64,000 nt of DNA from Phoronis australis (Eukaryota > Phoronida > Phoronidae): the NCBI GenBank assembly GCA_002633005.1, contig NMRA01000098.1:763186-827185 (forward strand), read 5' to 3'. Numbering within the stretch: position 1 is the stretch's first letter; every line of letters begins with the position of its first letter. Of this stretch, positions 11,401 through 23,760 are shown piece by piece. The notes under the pieces are model-generated. The model saw only the letters and a program-made list of their open reading frames with translations. It searched no databases and was not told where the DNA came from. The position numbers and the translations under genes were made by a program.

Positions 11401-14400
11401 TAAAACTCTTCAATTTATCAATAATATCCAACAGTCCTGTCGCTATGTCGGTATTTAGCCGTGACTATACACTTCAAACTTCCTATTAAAGTGCTTCAAA
11501 AAGAATGCAAAAGTTTTGCTGATCTTGCAAGGAACTATGGTCAGGCCTTTCAGAACAGACGTAGCGTACTTGTCAACGAGATTGTATTGTATCTTTCCCG
11601 TACAGATCTTCTCCCTCAACAGGAATCCAGACTTCTTTGTACACGTGGAAACCGTGAATTGAAGATTAATAAAAAACTTGACCAGTGTTAAAGCACGTGG
11701 CTATGAAGCGCGCACTGCATAAACGTAGGCCAGCTACTCAGGCAAATGAACTCTGATGACAAGCACGCGCTTCCTCAATCGGCAAACACACGCAGATGAA
11801 CTTCAAAACAAACGTCATTTGACAACAACACGATTGTGTGTTTGTCCAGATTTTTCTCGTGTTGCGGGGTGCGATCTAGCGCAGATTAGGACTTAATCTA
11901 CGGTTAATCCCGACTCCAAAGGAACTTAAAAATCTTAGGGACGCTTTTTGGAAAACTTAAAGATTTCAGGTAATTTGTTGAGTGGAAACTGTAATTTCAT
12001 TCAAGAATTCAAGTTCCCCTATTGACGATTGCGAGGCAGATATACACCAGTCGACGAGTATTCGCCCTAGGATTTACCCACAATTTTCTGAAAAAGGCAA
12101 TGCACCAAAATTTTGTGAAAAGTCTGTCATAGGTTACAGATACATCGCAGAGCATAAATTTAATGAATCCTAGCTTCCGATTTCACCCGTTTCGGAGAAC
12201 GACTTTCAATCGCTTTAGGCTACAATAAGCACCCCCCTCCTGCAACCAATTTTCTAAGTGCCCTGGGTGCTTATTAGGGCAAATACGGTCCTTTGTCTGA
12301 CTTTTGGGTGTGTCACTAACACTATGCAGTGTAAACAATTGGATAAAAAATTAAGCAGAGCATAATACAGTTCATCATTCTAGTAATAACTGAAGTACCG
12401 ATCGCTATGGGTGCGTAGGACCCTTCCAACAGACATGGGCATACAAATACTTACAGGTAATTAAACACACAGATGCAACCTGAGATTGAAGAAATGACAC
12501 AACAATATGTAAACTTAGCAACACGGTTTCAGTTCACATCATTGTGAACTGCTGGTGTTTCGTTTTATAAGTAAAATGTAGGATCCCAGTGCATAGAAGC
12601 AGATGATATTGTAAACAAAGAACTAGCACCATACGTTAGTACGTGAAATGTTGTACTTACAAGCATCAGGACACATCAAGTACGCATAGCGGAAAATGCA
12701 CGCAGCCTGGGAATATTTGGTGATTGCAAACCTGGGAATGTTTGATGCATGTAAACCAGGGAATGTTTCATGAGCTTAAATTCTCAGAAGAGGAAGTTAG
12801 AAAAACAGAAACGTGCAGTCAACATGCAAACCATTACCTTGAAAGTCTTCAGAGTTAGGAAGTTTTACACCACATATTGTGAAATAAGGAGATCCATTCT
12901 GATTCGCAACTTGAGGCTGCAATCGGAAATTTTATGTTTTAGTTGTACAATCACCAATACGGTACAACTTTAGGAGCAACTTTAAATACACTTATATCTT
13001 TAGCAAACATTTAAGTGGTGTCTGCACGCCATCTGTTGGACACATCATGTGACCAAGTGAATATAAGTCCAAAAAGATTTCTGCCCCGACTGGGACTTGA
13101 ACCCAGGACCTTCTGCTTACCGTGCAGACGCTGAGATTGACACATTGTCTTAATCCAACATTTGCCTAATTAGTAACACATCACAGCAACAATATACAAT
13201 TAAACTGAAAACATTGCTCAGAAACAAACAACCCAATAAGCAAAGTGAAATGAAATTTTTAAATCACTGAAAAGTACCCACGGGAATTTCTAAGACAGGA
13301 TAAATAGAGGCTAGTTCAGCTATCAGCTGCTTCTTTCTCATGATCAGTTGGGCGTTGGTTTTCACAAACTTTTCCCTGCAAACAATCAAACAACATAATT
13401 TAACATTCAAATAACTTGAAAGCTGGCCATAAAATGTCAGCATTTGCAAGTTGCAGTTGAAATTTTGATGTATGACAAGAATTACATTTAAAAGCTAAAT
13501 GTGCCCGTCTATTTACCAACCCTAACTGAAACATGACGAGCTTCAAACTTTGACAGATACTGACCAAGATGTTCAACTAATTTTTCATAAAAACTATGCC
13601 GAGAGCAAGAACTCCATTGACTTGAATGGATTGACAACCGTCACTGTTCAAAAATAAGGAAACTGTGTACAAGTTTCAGTTACAACCAAAGCATATTCTC
13701 ACAAAATCCTTAATGCAACATTTGAAAGAGCCAGTAATGACTACCAGAGACTCCAATGTCTTGTACCAACCTGGCATCAAAGTAACTCTTCCTCTTTTCT
13801 TTTAAACGATTGTAATCTTTTCCTAATGTCGTGTTTTGATTATGCAAGGTTGAGTCTGAAAGGAAACAACCTGAGAAAATTACTTGATAGGATGACTATT
13901 TCTTCACTTTGGAATAAAAAAGCAACCACGTACCTCATTTTTTACTGACATTAGTGAATAAAATTATAAAATTTCATTAAACAAAGACATACAATCCTTC
14001 GAATATTTACAATCACCTCATGAGATCATAACATATATCTACAAAATGTGATCTGTTAAATTAACGTATTGGTTTGAACGAGCCTTAGATTCTGCCTTAA
14101 TTTCAATAAAATTACAATACACTTTAAAGTTCTTGCTTAAACATGTCTCACATACTTAAAATACAGATTCAGTGGTAAAATAAATATGGATAACATTTTT
14201 CTTTTTGACAATAGAACACTTACCCTTTTTACGATTTTTAGCCTGGATTTGTTCATGTGAGATCTTCACAGCATTGAGCTGAGCAGACCGACACTCCAGC
14301 TCTGTGCGAAGCTTGGACACTTTCAGAATGAGCAGTTCTTTCTCAGAAAGCTGAAACAATTAATTTAAAAACACTGAGTCTACTAAACTTTGGACTGACA

Positions 14401-17400
14401 TTAACTCAATATTTAGACATGAACAGGATATGTGGCATTAAGATTTGTGATGTCAAGATAATTTTGCACAAAAAGATAGACCTGCACGGCAGCCGAGTAT
14501 ATCAGAATAAAGTCTGGCAGATGTACAGCATTGTGGGTAAGTAGTCTAGTTCCAATAAGAATACCACTAATGCTTTTCACTATTGCACAATTATCAAGGA
14601 ATCCATGGATAATACACAGGCTTTGATGTTTTTGAACATAATATAACTTTAAATTATTTCCGACAATTAATAGTACTCTTCTTTGAGCTAATCGTAGGAT
14701 TTCTCTTGCAATATAAGGATATATTTTGTCACTAACTGAATGCATCTGAATTGTTTCCGTACTTTTTCGGAAGAACTTTTGGAAGCAATTAACTGGTCCT
14801 CGATGGACTGTCGAACTCTACCAACCAAGGCTTCTGTCTGCTTGATTGCACGCAGTACGGAGTACACCCTGAAAAAGGACGATCCGAGTAACAAATATGA
14901 TGTATATAGCTTGGGAGCATCCCTCATTAACACAAACTCCATTAAAAACACAATAACAGCTTCATATGCACTCGCTCATTCTCTCTGGACAGCTTCCAAT
15001 CTTCCAATATGCAGTCGTAAAGCGAATGTCAATAGACATTACAACAAACAAGTTAATGTAGTAGCTATATTTTGAGATCCCATCTCTCATCCACAGGCAC
15101 ATGGTGAAACAAACATGGTGGAAGCGAAAAAAAATGAAATAGAAAATGAGAGCAGGTAGAAGGGCATACAAGCATGGAGTTGAACGTAATGCACGACAGG
15201 AAACACAAAAGCCTCGAGGAAAAGAGCAAACACAATTTCACTGTTTATTTTGCTACCATTATGTTCATTTCACCAAATGCCGAGAATGAGACATGTGCTC
15301 TAGAAATATAGCTACTACTTTTACTTGTTTGTTTATGACTAATTGGCAATTTGCTTTACAACCCCTCACCGGAAAATCGGAAATTGTACAGAGAGTATAA
15401 GCGACTGTATATCAAACTATGCAACAGAAAGTACAGTGCTGTCATGCTTTCAATGAAATGCTGGTGATAATAAACATTAGTGATAACTACAATTATTTTC
15501 AGAAATGCACGCAAATAATAATCACACTACTTATGAGCCTGGATGAGAATAAACAATGGCTGAACTTGATTGACGTCAACAGTTCCACAGGGTCGAAGCC
15601 AATCAAGTGCAGCCAATCCCACCTTCTCATTATTCCTAATGTGCTACTGTACGGCCGGGCAATTAACTCCATAGCAGTACTTAGATGGGAAAGTGGTCTC
15701 TATGAGGTTTGTTATTTCGGGTTCCGATTTCAGAGACTAGTCAAACCTTGTCAACATGTTCAAGCTATAAGAAGGTCTCAGCTGCGCAGGTTCCAGTAGC
15801 AAAGTGGGCTCATCAGTGCTGCCAACTGTTGGTCCGCCATCAATCAGCCCGAAGTAGCCATCCCACATACCAAATATGAGAGAGTTGGACGGGTACTTTT
15901 TGCCTTCTACAACAATCTGAAACAACACCATGATCTAGTACAGGCAAGTGCACACAAACCAGTTACTGCTTTAGCAACTTGTTCAAAGACAAATGTGTTT
16001 TGGCCACGATTCTAAAAGCTTAGAGTAGCGGGTGCAGAACTCACAGGATAAGTGTGCAAATCAGCAGCCTAAAATACCTTCCAGTTCTTAAAACCAGCTC
16101 CCAACCACGCTCCAACTACTGATGTACATCACCAGCTTCCACAAGTGCCCGTCTGTTTAATATGTTTGGTAATTTGTGGATCTCTTGAATGACACAACAG
16201 TTAAAATAACACTAGCAAACCACAGGATAACAGCACTTCATGTCATATCTATCCACATTTATCATAACAATGCACAATGCAACTTCATTACCTGATCCCC
16301 AAGGTGCTTCAGGCCTGTCAGGTCAACCTTCCATTCCACACTCAAGGCGGCGTTAGTCTCTTCGCCAAGCCATACCTTGACAACAAGGTCTGCAGTCAAT
16401 GATATGGAAAATGCACAAACCTCTACTCAGTAAAAGATCGTAGCGAGATACAATTAACCTAAAAATGTTATGTGTTAGTCGAAGATTTACCAAACTGCTC
16501 CAAAAAATTGGCAAGCAAAATAGTTGAAGGATACAGTGCAATGTAACATCCAGACCAGGTATTCTAGACAAGTCAAAACTTCTCCAGATAGGATTCTGTA
16601 ATACAAAATTATAAGATTACTACTAGGCAATAATTAATGTGATGTGAATAGTATAAAGCAGTACATTAAACACTCAAATTCTTTTCAAGCTCTAGAAATC
16701 ACTTCTCATTTGAGTAAGGAACAAGTCGGGATCAGTTTTATAATGATAAGCAATCTCAACCGTAAGCGAGTCAGCAACATATCCAATGCTTTATTACAAA
16801 ACTATTCAAGAAGACTCAGTTGCTGATTAAATTAGTCTAAAGATGTGTACTACTATACTCACAAGAGAGCCTTTCACATGCTCACTTCTATAAAAGTCTG
16901 TAAAGAAACAAAGACCAATAACAGAAATGTTGCGTAAATATTTGAGGAAAGAATTAATGCAGAAGAACAGCATGTTGATGAGAAAAAAAATCAAGATGAT
17001 TCAATTGGATTTGAACCCACTGATATTCGAAGAAAAACGTTATTTGCTGTGAAGCAGCATTGGCAGTTTTCCAAACTTAAAGAAACACAACTGCTTCCAC
17101 CCACTGATAACTGAAGCTCCCACACAGATTTTTGTACAAATTTCACTACCTTTGTTATCACAGTCAGTGTGTAGAGTGAAGTACGATATGAGGTGAGACA
17201 CATCTGAATGTGTGCAACCAAGTGGTAAGGCCAGGTTCCTTGCAGCAATACTTCTCAAGTGACGAAGTCTCTTCTGAAAATTTGAATAGGCAATCAAGTA
17301 ACACGAGTTTCAATATGATATAACCTCTGTAATTTCGGGAAAAAAATACAAACAAAAATATAAATTACTGCCAAAAAGGCTTCTAACATGGCTGTAATTG

Positions 17401-20400
17401 GGCTCAGCTTCTCAAAACATTGTCCAATGGTAGTTACGTCATAGAACTTGATAATGAGAAATTGTAGAATGTTCTCACAATTTTGAAATTTAAAAAAATG
17501 CACTTGACTACCATGTTATGTCCTGAATTGGTCAGATTTTACTGTACGCTACTCTCCATAAACACTGTTGATACAGAGGCGATTAAGATCTATGCAGATA
17601 TGCCCGTGCATATCCAATGCCCATTACACTGTGTTGCCAGCTAACAGGAACATTTAACAAATCTCCAGGCAGGACTTTTCCCCGAGCATCGAGAAATGTC
17701 GAAAAACAACATAACTGCAAAAATATACATTTGGGTTTAAAAGATGCCACTACAAAAATTCAGTTAAAGCATGTCCTTAGTCTACATACACCCATAATTA
17801 GTTTTTTTTTTATTCTGCAAGCACCAAGCCAGTCTGCAACTTTATCAGTTTGGTGAGTTTTTGTTTGAATCGCATTCTTCCGCGAAACAAGGAGCTCGAC
17901 TTTGTCTTGTTCACCAAATTGAAAAAATAAAACAGGGCCAGGAAACATTTTTCTTTAACTTATAAAGTTATACAGCCTCTTTGTTTTATTAATGCTATGA
18001 TTGTTTTGTTTGTTTATAAACATACAGATTTGGCTAAAATGAGGGTAAAGAGTGAACAAACAAAATTATTGAAATAGGTTACCAGTACTAAAAGATTTGC
18101 AAATTAACTTTATTACATTCTGCAGTTAAATTTATGGAGCAGTGATACAAGTCGGCTCTGAGCACCATGAAATAGAATGTTGTTCATTGGCCAATTTGTT
18201 TTTTGCTTATTCTTCAAACAACTATTCAGGTCTCCTTCACAAGGTTGTGCACATAGTATAGTTCACAACAAATTACCACAATTGGTTTCACTTTCCTTTA
18301 CAATTTTAATATTTTATTATTATAAAATCATTTCTAAGCTGATTTTGTTTCTGCAAAGTTGTTACCATCTCCCGAGAGATGTCACAAAATTTAAGCAAAT
18401 GGCACATGGCAAGAGCATAGTATTTTGAAGGTAATTAGTTTTTCATTGCTACAAAAGTAGAAGAGTGAGACATTAAAATAAAATACAGCAAAGTTTCAAC
18501 TGTAATGGCAGTAAGGGGGCACGGTGAGTGCCTTGCTGTATTTTGATGCTATTTTACATACAACTCGCTGCATGGCTGGCTATACTGACTCAGCTAGCCT
18601 ATGCTCTCAGGAGTCTATGGAGTATTCCTGACTATCACACAAGCCAAGACTCCATAACATATATTACTCATCCAGTATTCATTTGTTGACAATGAACCCC
18701 TACTGAGTAGGTGGTTAAGCTACATTGTGGACATAATTACACAAACACTAGTTTGGTTCATACCCTCCCCCTTGGCGGCCACAAAAAATAAAACAGTGAA
18801 AGTGTTAGGAAATACTGACTTTATTAATTCCCCCCAAGGTAAATAACATAATAGGACCAAAGCAAAATCAGAGAATGTGTGGCATTTCATTTTGTGTGAG
18901 AATTTGAGGAGGGGGGGCTCAGCCCTGAGTTCAAGTGTCCGACTCAAACAACAGTGGTGTAATCGTAACGATAACTATGGCTAGCTAAGTAATGCCACTC
19001 TCGATCAATATGCATGCGATATCCCAGGCAACCGGCAATGGTGCTGCACACTACTACTCAGTTTCCGCCATCTGCTTCACTGTGCAATGAAGAAAATTGC
19101 TTATTTCTTTTCAAAGAAAACAGAAGTTGAGTGACAAAGAAGAAACAGAAGCTAATGGTAAGATGTAACTTCTAATCAAAGCCTTAGTGAATCACTCAAA
19201 TACTCATGATTCTCTCTTCGTCAAACATTAAAGTTAAAACAATAATGCCAACACAAAAAATGATTTGATCTTTTGGGCAACTTAAGACTGTTTTAAACAC
19301 AAGAACAGATTGCATAAAAATGTAAAGCGTGTAATAAACATAACAGAAAAAAGCAGGTCCGCACACGCTGTGGGCCATAAACAAGTATTCTCTAGGCAAG
19401 CTAATTAAGTTGGAAGCATGGTAGCACAGTGGAAGAGTACGTGCGCTCTGACCAATGGGTCGTGAGCTCGTATCAATGCACAAATTTTTTGACACTAAAT
19501 CACAAGTAGCAATACCGCGGGTAAATTGTTTAAATGCTTCAAAACAAGGATTGTTAACTTGCTCATTTAAAAAGCCTTCTTTCAGGGTTGTTTATAATTC
19601 AGAAATCAAGGAAAAAGAGGCAAAAACAAAATTTTCACCTGGGCAGAGGGGGGGGGGGAACCCCCGACCTTCCCCATTCGGGGCTACGCGCCACTACAGT
19701 CGCACAAAGCATATTGTTTACGAGAAAAAATGTTGGGCTCCCTTATGATATCTTAGATCCGGCATTTTTGGTTGAGCTGTTGAGTGATTAACCGATCGTG
19801 AGACGATTCGCCTAGTTTCGGGCTGTATCAACTCTAGGCAATGACCATCGCCTCTGTTGGCCCGAAGCAGAGGCGATGTAGAGGCTATAGGCGCTCTGTA
19901 CGCCGGAAGCTTTTCGGCGAATTTTGCCTCGCACCGACTAAACCATCAAAGTCACGTTGTTATAAATACCTTTTGCGCATAGAGGAACACCTTAGGAGGT
20001 TGTCGATGTGTTTAATTCCTTCCAACTCGAACAAATACTCCCGTTATGAAACTTTTTCTTCGAGCAGTCCCTATTTCAGTTCCCAAAATCGTGAACTCAA
20101 CTTTTTCATTTTTTTAACCAGGCCGAAGGTCAGAAGTTGCGGACCTACCGGCGAACTTTGAAAGCTGAAGTTCCCGCCCTTCGCGTACGTGCTGCCGGGA
20201 ACCAGTCGTGCATTTGCCGTGTTGTTAAACATTAAAATGTCAAATATGTGCACAAAGACTATTAAATGTCATATCAACAGCATTTATTTTTATCAAATAC
20301 AAACAATGATTCATTGAAATACAATCAGTTTCAAGTAACGCCAATTAAAGACAAGTATAAGTGGTGGCATTTTGGAAACGAACATTTGACTGCCAAGACC

Positions 20401-20846
20401 GCAATGGCTCACCTTTGGCCTATTTAAAGATTGAGGTCATGAATTGGAGCGTGCGCAGTATAAAAAAGTTGAGTTCACGATTTTGGGAACTGAAATAGGG
20501 ACTGCTCGAAGAAAAAGTTTCATAACGGGAGTATTTGTTCGAGTTGGAAGGAATTAAACACATCGACAACCTCCTAAGGTGTTCCTCTATGCGCAAAAGG
20601 TATTTATAACAACGTGACTTTGATGGTTTAGTCGGTGCGAGGCAAAATTCGCCGAAAAGCTTCCGGCGTACAGAGCGCCTATAGCCTCTACATCGCCTCT
20701 GCTTCGGGCCAACAGAGGCGATGGTCATTGCCTATATCAACTCTTGACTTCATTCCAGTAATCAGATTGAGATTGCCATTAGCACGCACCTGGTGAGTAG
20801 GCAAGTCTAGGTACTTTCCTCTCCCCAACGGATCATATGTAGACAT
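5496..20846 (-). CDS. UVRAG: UVRAG autophagy/endosome protein, 15 coding exons
   Basis: UVRAG is the Beclin-1 partner in PI3-kinase class III complex II, acting in autophagosome maturation and endosomal trafficking. Exons in transcript order: 20846-20790 (MSTYDPLGRG...), 17273-17150 (RLRHLRSIAARN), 16897-16863 (FYRSEHVKGSL), 16595-16535, 16389-16292 (LVVKVW, VEWKVDLTGLKHLG), 15916-15747 (IFGMWDGYFG), 14868-14733 (LRAIKQTEALV), 14350-14224, 13855-13771, 13375-13282 (KTNAQLIMRKKQL), 12916-12838 (ICGVKLPNSEDFQ), 11172-11007 (ALGYTAHMVSMIAQFLDVPLRY), 10170-10092 (AVYLLNKNIAQ), 6871-6780 (NDLRLTLPNL), 6321-5496. All junctions are GT-AG and keep frame; total about 742 residues (human about 700). 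C2-like region 20-180, coiled coil 182-300, BARA-like region to 467, then a Ser-rich tail ending in a conserved VSSF-like block. The exon 10/11 junction is the least certain: a GTACTT donor four bases further is possible. TGA is at 5498-5496. Confidence 0.93.
7651..9965 (-). repeat. Dispersed element of about 145-bp monomers (copy in UVRAG intron 13)
   Basis: This lies in the UVRAG intron between exons ending at 10092 and starting at 6871. One end carries GAGCGTTGAAATGCGCCCAC (near 7662) and the other a small palindrome (CCCACATATAAATATGTGAG near 9940). In between, a core of the type GCCACTAGGGGGCA recurs about every 145 bp, with stereotyped linkers (CAAATTTCA.AAAATCCATCAA, CACATCTGCCAATTTTCATA). 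It is the reverse-orientation counterpart of 26190-27945. No coding capacity is seen. Confidence 0.8.
10506..10607. repeat. 18-bp tandem repeat
   Basis: About five copies of TAGTCATAATAAAGTATG; outer copies have AAATTATG instead. Confidence 0.9.
10676..10785. repeat. AAT-rich simple repeat
   Basis: A low-complexity run of AATA/ATAATAATA units inside UVRAG intron 12. Confidence 0.8.
11259..12289. mobile_element. Non-autonomous DNA element with ACCGTATT termini
   Basis: A 1.03-kb element in the UVRAG intron between exons 11 and 12. Its ends are inverted: ACCGTATTCGCCCTAATAAG at 11259 and its complement GCTTATTAGGGCAAATACGGT ending at 12289; GCGCCC-type blocks continue inside both ends. A related, inverted and more decayed copy lies at 38048-38893. 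I see no transposase frame and no clear target duplication, so the superfamily is unassigned. Confidence 0.75.
13081..13145 (-). repeat. tRNA-derived SINE or tRNA fossil (3' half)
   Basis: On the minus strand this reads GCAGAAGGTCCTGGGTTCAA then GTCCCAGTCGGGGC, which is a T-arm with a B-box (GGTTCAAGTCC) and a 3' acceptor-like strand. The A-box side is weak, so a working tRNA gene is unlikely. It lies in UVRAG intron 10. Confidence 0.5.
18000..18610 (+). repeat. Decayed copy of the CACAAGGTTGTG repeat family
   Basis: Shares long diverged stretches with 22442-23760, 37405-37700, 44383-45030 and the inverted copy 39270-40185, for example CCTTCACAAGGTTGTG, ACAAATTA, CTGCAAAGTTGT and GTGAGTGCCTTGCTGTATTT. 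No coding signal. It sits in UVRAG intron 1. Confidence 0.6.
19409..19490 (+). repeat. Possible tRNA-derived SINE fragment
   Basis: GGTAGCACAGTGGAAGAGTA resembles an A-box arm and GGGTCGTGAGCTCGTATCAA a decayed B-box, at tRNA-like spacing. It is too diverged to be a tRNA gene. Confidence 0.35.
19835..20734. mobile_element. Foldback, Mutator-like element (900 bp) in UVRAG intron 1
   Basis: Inverted arms of about 310 bp begin TAGGCAATGACC and end GGTCATTGCCTA. The 9-bp sequence TATCAACTC flanks it perfectly on both sides (19826-19834 and 20735-20743), a target duplication of the length made by Mutator-like and foldback elements. Inside each arm, ATCGCCTCTG...CAGAGGCGAT forms its own hairpin. 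The arms share a frame beginning MTIASVGPKQRRCRGYRRSV, seen on both strands because of the inversion; I do not think it is a gene. The element starts 46 bases from the UVRAG exon 1 donor. Confidence 0.88.
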
Positions 20847-21298
20847 AGTTCACAGCGAGAGAAAATTAGTAAAATTGATCAACGAAGTATCTGGAAACCA
20901 AAAAAGATTTTCTTATACTCTAAGAAATTCGCGAACCTCCCCTCGTCCACCATTTTGGATGAATTTTCTTCAAATCACATGATTTCGAAACAAATATTGC
21001 TTACATTTTAGCGTTAATTTTGGTTATTATTAAACTCATCTAGTTATTTCAACTTGTCAAAAATATACCAAGATGTTTTGCAAAAAATCTCGAAATTCAC
21101 GCTCGCATTCCATTAAAAAATTCCCAATGTTCGGCTATATATTTTTGTTTGAAAGAAAGGAATATGCATGTGACTTCCGGACTTCCGTATTTTCTTTTTT
21201 TTCTGGGAGAGTGCTTGCTGTCTAAACTATAATTTTGGGTACTGTTAGCCCTGGTCAGTGTCAACTCAAATTGGTGCAAAGTTACGAATATCGCCGTA
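20847..21298. promoter_or_regulatory. Likely bidirectional promoter of UVRAG and LAMTOR4
   Basis: The region lies upstream of the UVRAG start codon (20846, minus strand) and of LAMTOR4 on the plus strand. Two adjacent ETS/GABP-type sites (ACTTCCGG at 21173-21180, ACTTCCG at 21181-21187) are typical of TATA-less housekeeping promoters. A strong donor, GTAAGT at 21299-21304, could end an untranslated first exon of LAMTOR4. The start sites themselves are not visible from sequence. Confidence 0.45.
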
Positions 21299-21385
21299 GT
21301 AAGTCACTAGTTAGATGTATTAATAGCCAGCCAGCGTTTCACGAAGACTAGCCAGCTAGTCTGCTTATTACTTCAATCCCAATAC

Positions 21386-22251
21386 TAACTAACTAAGCAA
21401 TGTTAATGTTAGCAATGACCATCGCCTCTGTTGGCCCAAAGAAGAGGCGATGCAAAGGTTATAGGCGCTCTGTACGCCGGAAGCTTTTCGGCGAATTATG
21501 CCTCACACCGACTAAACCATCAAAGTCACGTTGTTATAAATACCTTTTGCGCATAGAGCCTAGAGGAACACCTTAGGAGGTTGTCGATGTGTTTAAGTCC
21601 TTCCAACTCGAACTAATACTCCCGTTATGAAACTTTTTCTTCGATCAGTCCCTATTTCAGTTCCCAAAATCGTGAAATCAAAATTTTCATTTTTTTTAAC
21701 CAGGCCGATGGTCAGAAGTTGCGATCCTACCGGCAAACTTTGAAAGCTGAAGTTCCCGCCCTTAGCGTACGTGCTGCCGGGAACCAGCCGTGCAAATACA
21801 AACAACAATTCTTTGAAATTCAAACAGTTTCAAGTAACGCCAATTAAAGACAAGTATAAGTGGTGGCATTTTGGAAACGAACATTCGACTGACAAGACCG
21901 CAATGGCTTACCTTTGGCCTATTTAAAAATTGAGGTGATGAAGTCACATCACGTAGCGAGCGCGGTAAAAATTGAAGCATGCGCAGTACAAAAATTTTGA
22001 TTTCACGATTTTGGGAACTGAAATAGGGACTGCTCGAAGAAAAAGTTTCATAACGGGAGTATTTGTTCGAGTTGGAAGGACTTAAACACATCGACAACCT
22101 CCTAAGGTGTTCCTCTATGTGCAAAAGGTATTTATAACAATGTGACTTTGATGGTTTAGTCGGTGCTAGGCATAATTCGCCGAAAAGCTTCCGGCGTACA
22201 GAGCGCCTATAGCCTCTGCTTCGGGCCAACAGAGGCGATGGTCATTGCCTA
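21386..22251. mobile_element. Second foldback, Mutator-like element (866 bp)
   Basis: Same family as 19835-20734, flanked by a perfect 9-bp duplication TCCCAATAC (21377-21385 and 22252-22260). The right end is the standard TTGCCTA. The left end carries about 25 extra bases in which TAAGCAATG precedes TAGCAATGACC, as if the terminus had been partly duplicated. Arms of about 300 bp surround a centre of about 200 bp. If the predicted LAMTOR4 donor at 21299 is real, the element sits 80-90 bp inside that intron. Confidence 0.87.
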
Positions 22252-22319
22252 TCCCAATACTAGTCAGCCAACCAGCAAGTAGACTGACCACCATCCTACT
22301 GGCACTGCCAGTTAGGACG

Positions 22320-22440
22320 GTGGAGCTCCTCTAGGGGCTACATATGCCGGAAGCTTTTTGGCGAATTATGCTTCGCACTGACTAAAACATCGAAGTCACA
22401 TTGTTATAAATACCTTTTGGGCATAGAGAGACACCTTAGG
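22320..22440 (+). repeat. Fragment of a foldback element arm
   Basis: CCGGAAGCTTTTTGGCGAAT and the following bases to ACACCTTAGG match the inner arm of the neighbouring elements, but no termini or target duplication remain. Confidence 0.65.
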
Positions 22441-22441
22441 T

Positions 22442-23760
22442 GAATGGTTGGCACAAAGCTGTATACTAAATATAAAAGTGGCAAGATAAAATCTGACAAA
22501 AAATTAGTGTCATTAAAAACTAGAGTCTTCCTTGAGTAAACTAAGTTATTTAACGGTGTTGGAAAAAATGCCGTTCTACCGTTATTCTGCGTCTAAAGTT
22601 GTGGAGCGATCTTTAGCGACGTGACGGCTTTCGGCGTCATGAAATATTGCATCACCTATTGGCCAGTTTCTTTTTTCGCCGATTCTTCTATCAACTGCTG
22701 TTCTTTCACAAGGTTGCGTACATGTCGCAACAAATTATGAGAACTGGTTTCACTTCATTATAATTTTTAGAATTTTGATAAATCGAAAAACCGAATTTCA
22801 GAACAAATTTTGCTGCTGCAAAGTTGTCGCAAAAATTTAAGAAATGGAGTGTGCGTGTGACACCAGCGTACTGTTTTAAAAACGATGACATACCTTTCAT
22901 TGTTATAAAAGGCGGAGAGTTACGTTTATTGCATTGTTTTTCACTTAAACAGCTGTAACGGACAAGGTGAGTGTCGGTTGATTCCCAGATTTTGCATGCA
23001 CCCCGTCAGGTCTTAGCTTTACATGTTGATACAAGTTTAACGGCGAGGTGATGAGCAGAACTACCCTGGCTGTGTGCAATTTTGGGGTCTACGGAAGAAA
23101 TACACACAGTGTTACATTGCTGTATTTTGACGACAGTCTTCGTACAGCTAGCTGCTGGCTACTTAGGTGGCCCCTATATTCAATTCCTTCCAACTCAAAC
23201 ACATACTCCCTTTATCAAACTTTTTCTTTGAGCAGCGCCTCATTCAGTTCCCGAATTCGGTAACTCGCCATTTTCTCTCTGCGCACGCCAGGGAATATGA
23301 CGTCATACCACCTGTCGTGCTCAGTGTTAAAAATGATGAGTAATCTCAGTTATTACTACAAATGGCGTAGTTGTTAAACGGATGATCTACCGATGAAGAA
23401 TTCCCAACTAGCACCCATGGACCTCGGAAGGTGTGCATGGTTGTGGTGATGATAAAAGTTCCAGGAGTCGAAGACCTGTATGACAGACAACCTTGTGTTC
23501 ACCTGTGTTGTGGTGGTAAAGGCACCAAGGGAAGTTGGTGACCTGAATGCGGGACAACCTGGTGTTCACCTTCCTAGTGGTGTGCCTATTCTGTAGGAAA
23601 GGGGGGAATGTTGCAGATGTGCTTATAGTGAATCGTATGAGCCTCCGTTAATCACTCGCCAACGGGCAATTGCCTATTAGCTTAATGGTTAGCACACTCG
23701 CTAGTTTTATGGGGGTCGCTGGTTCGGGTAATCTCGACTATTACTACAACATTATAGTCT
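22442..23760 (+). repeat. Dispersed repeat with tRNA-like 3' part
   Basis: Begins near GGCACAAAGCTGTATACTAA and runs through blocks shared with 39270-40185 (inverted) and 44383-45030. At 23677-23734 it contains a tRNA-like stretch: A-box TAGCTTAATGGTTAGCAC and B-box GGTTCGGGTAATC. The tRNA-like part may be a SINE nested in the larger repeat. No gene is seen between here and 25013. Confidence 0.65.

Noticed and set aside
15419-15799. 126-codon plus-strand ORF
   Set aside because: It overlaps UVRAG exon 6 on the opposite strand and has no homology; it is a shadow.
17760-17948. Possible UVRAG first exon (contains VELLVSRKNAIQ)
   Set aside because: No donor in the right phase; the exon at 20790-20846 ends in frame before RLRHL with a GTGCGT donor and fits the family.
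19841-22229. Repeated ORF starting MTIASVGPKQRRCRGYRR on both strands
   Set aside because: It is the translation of the foldback arm and appears in every arm; no start context, domain or conservation beyond the DNA repeat.
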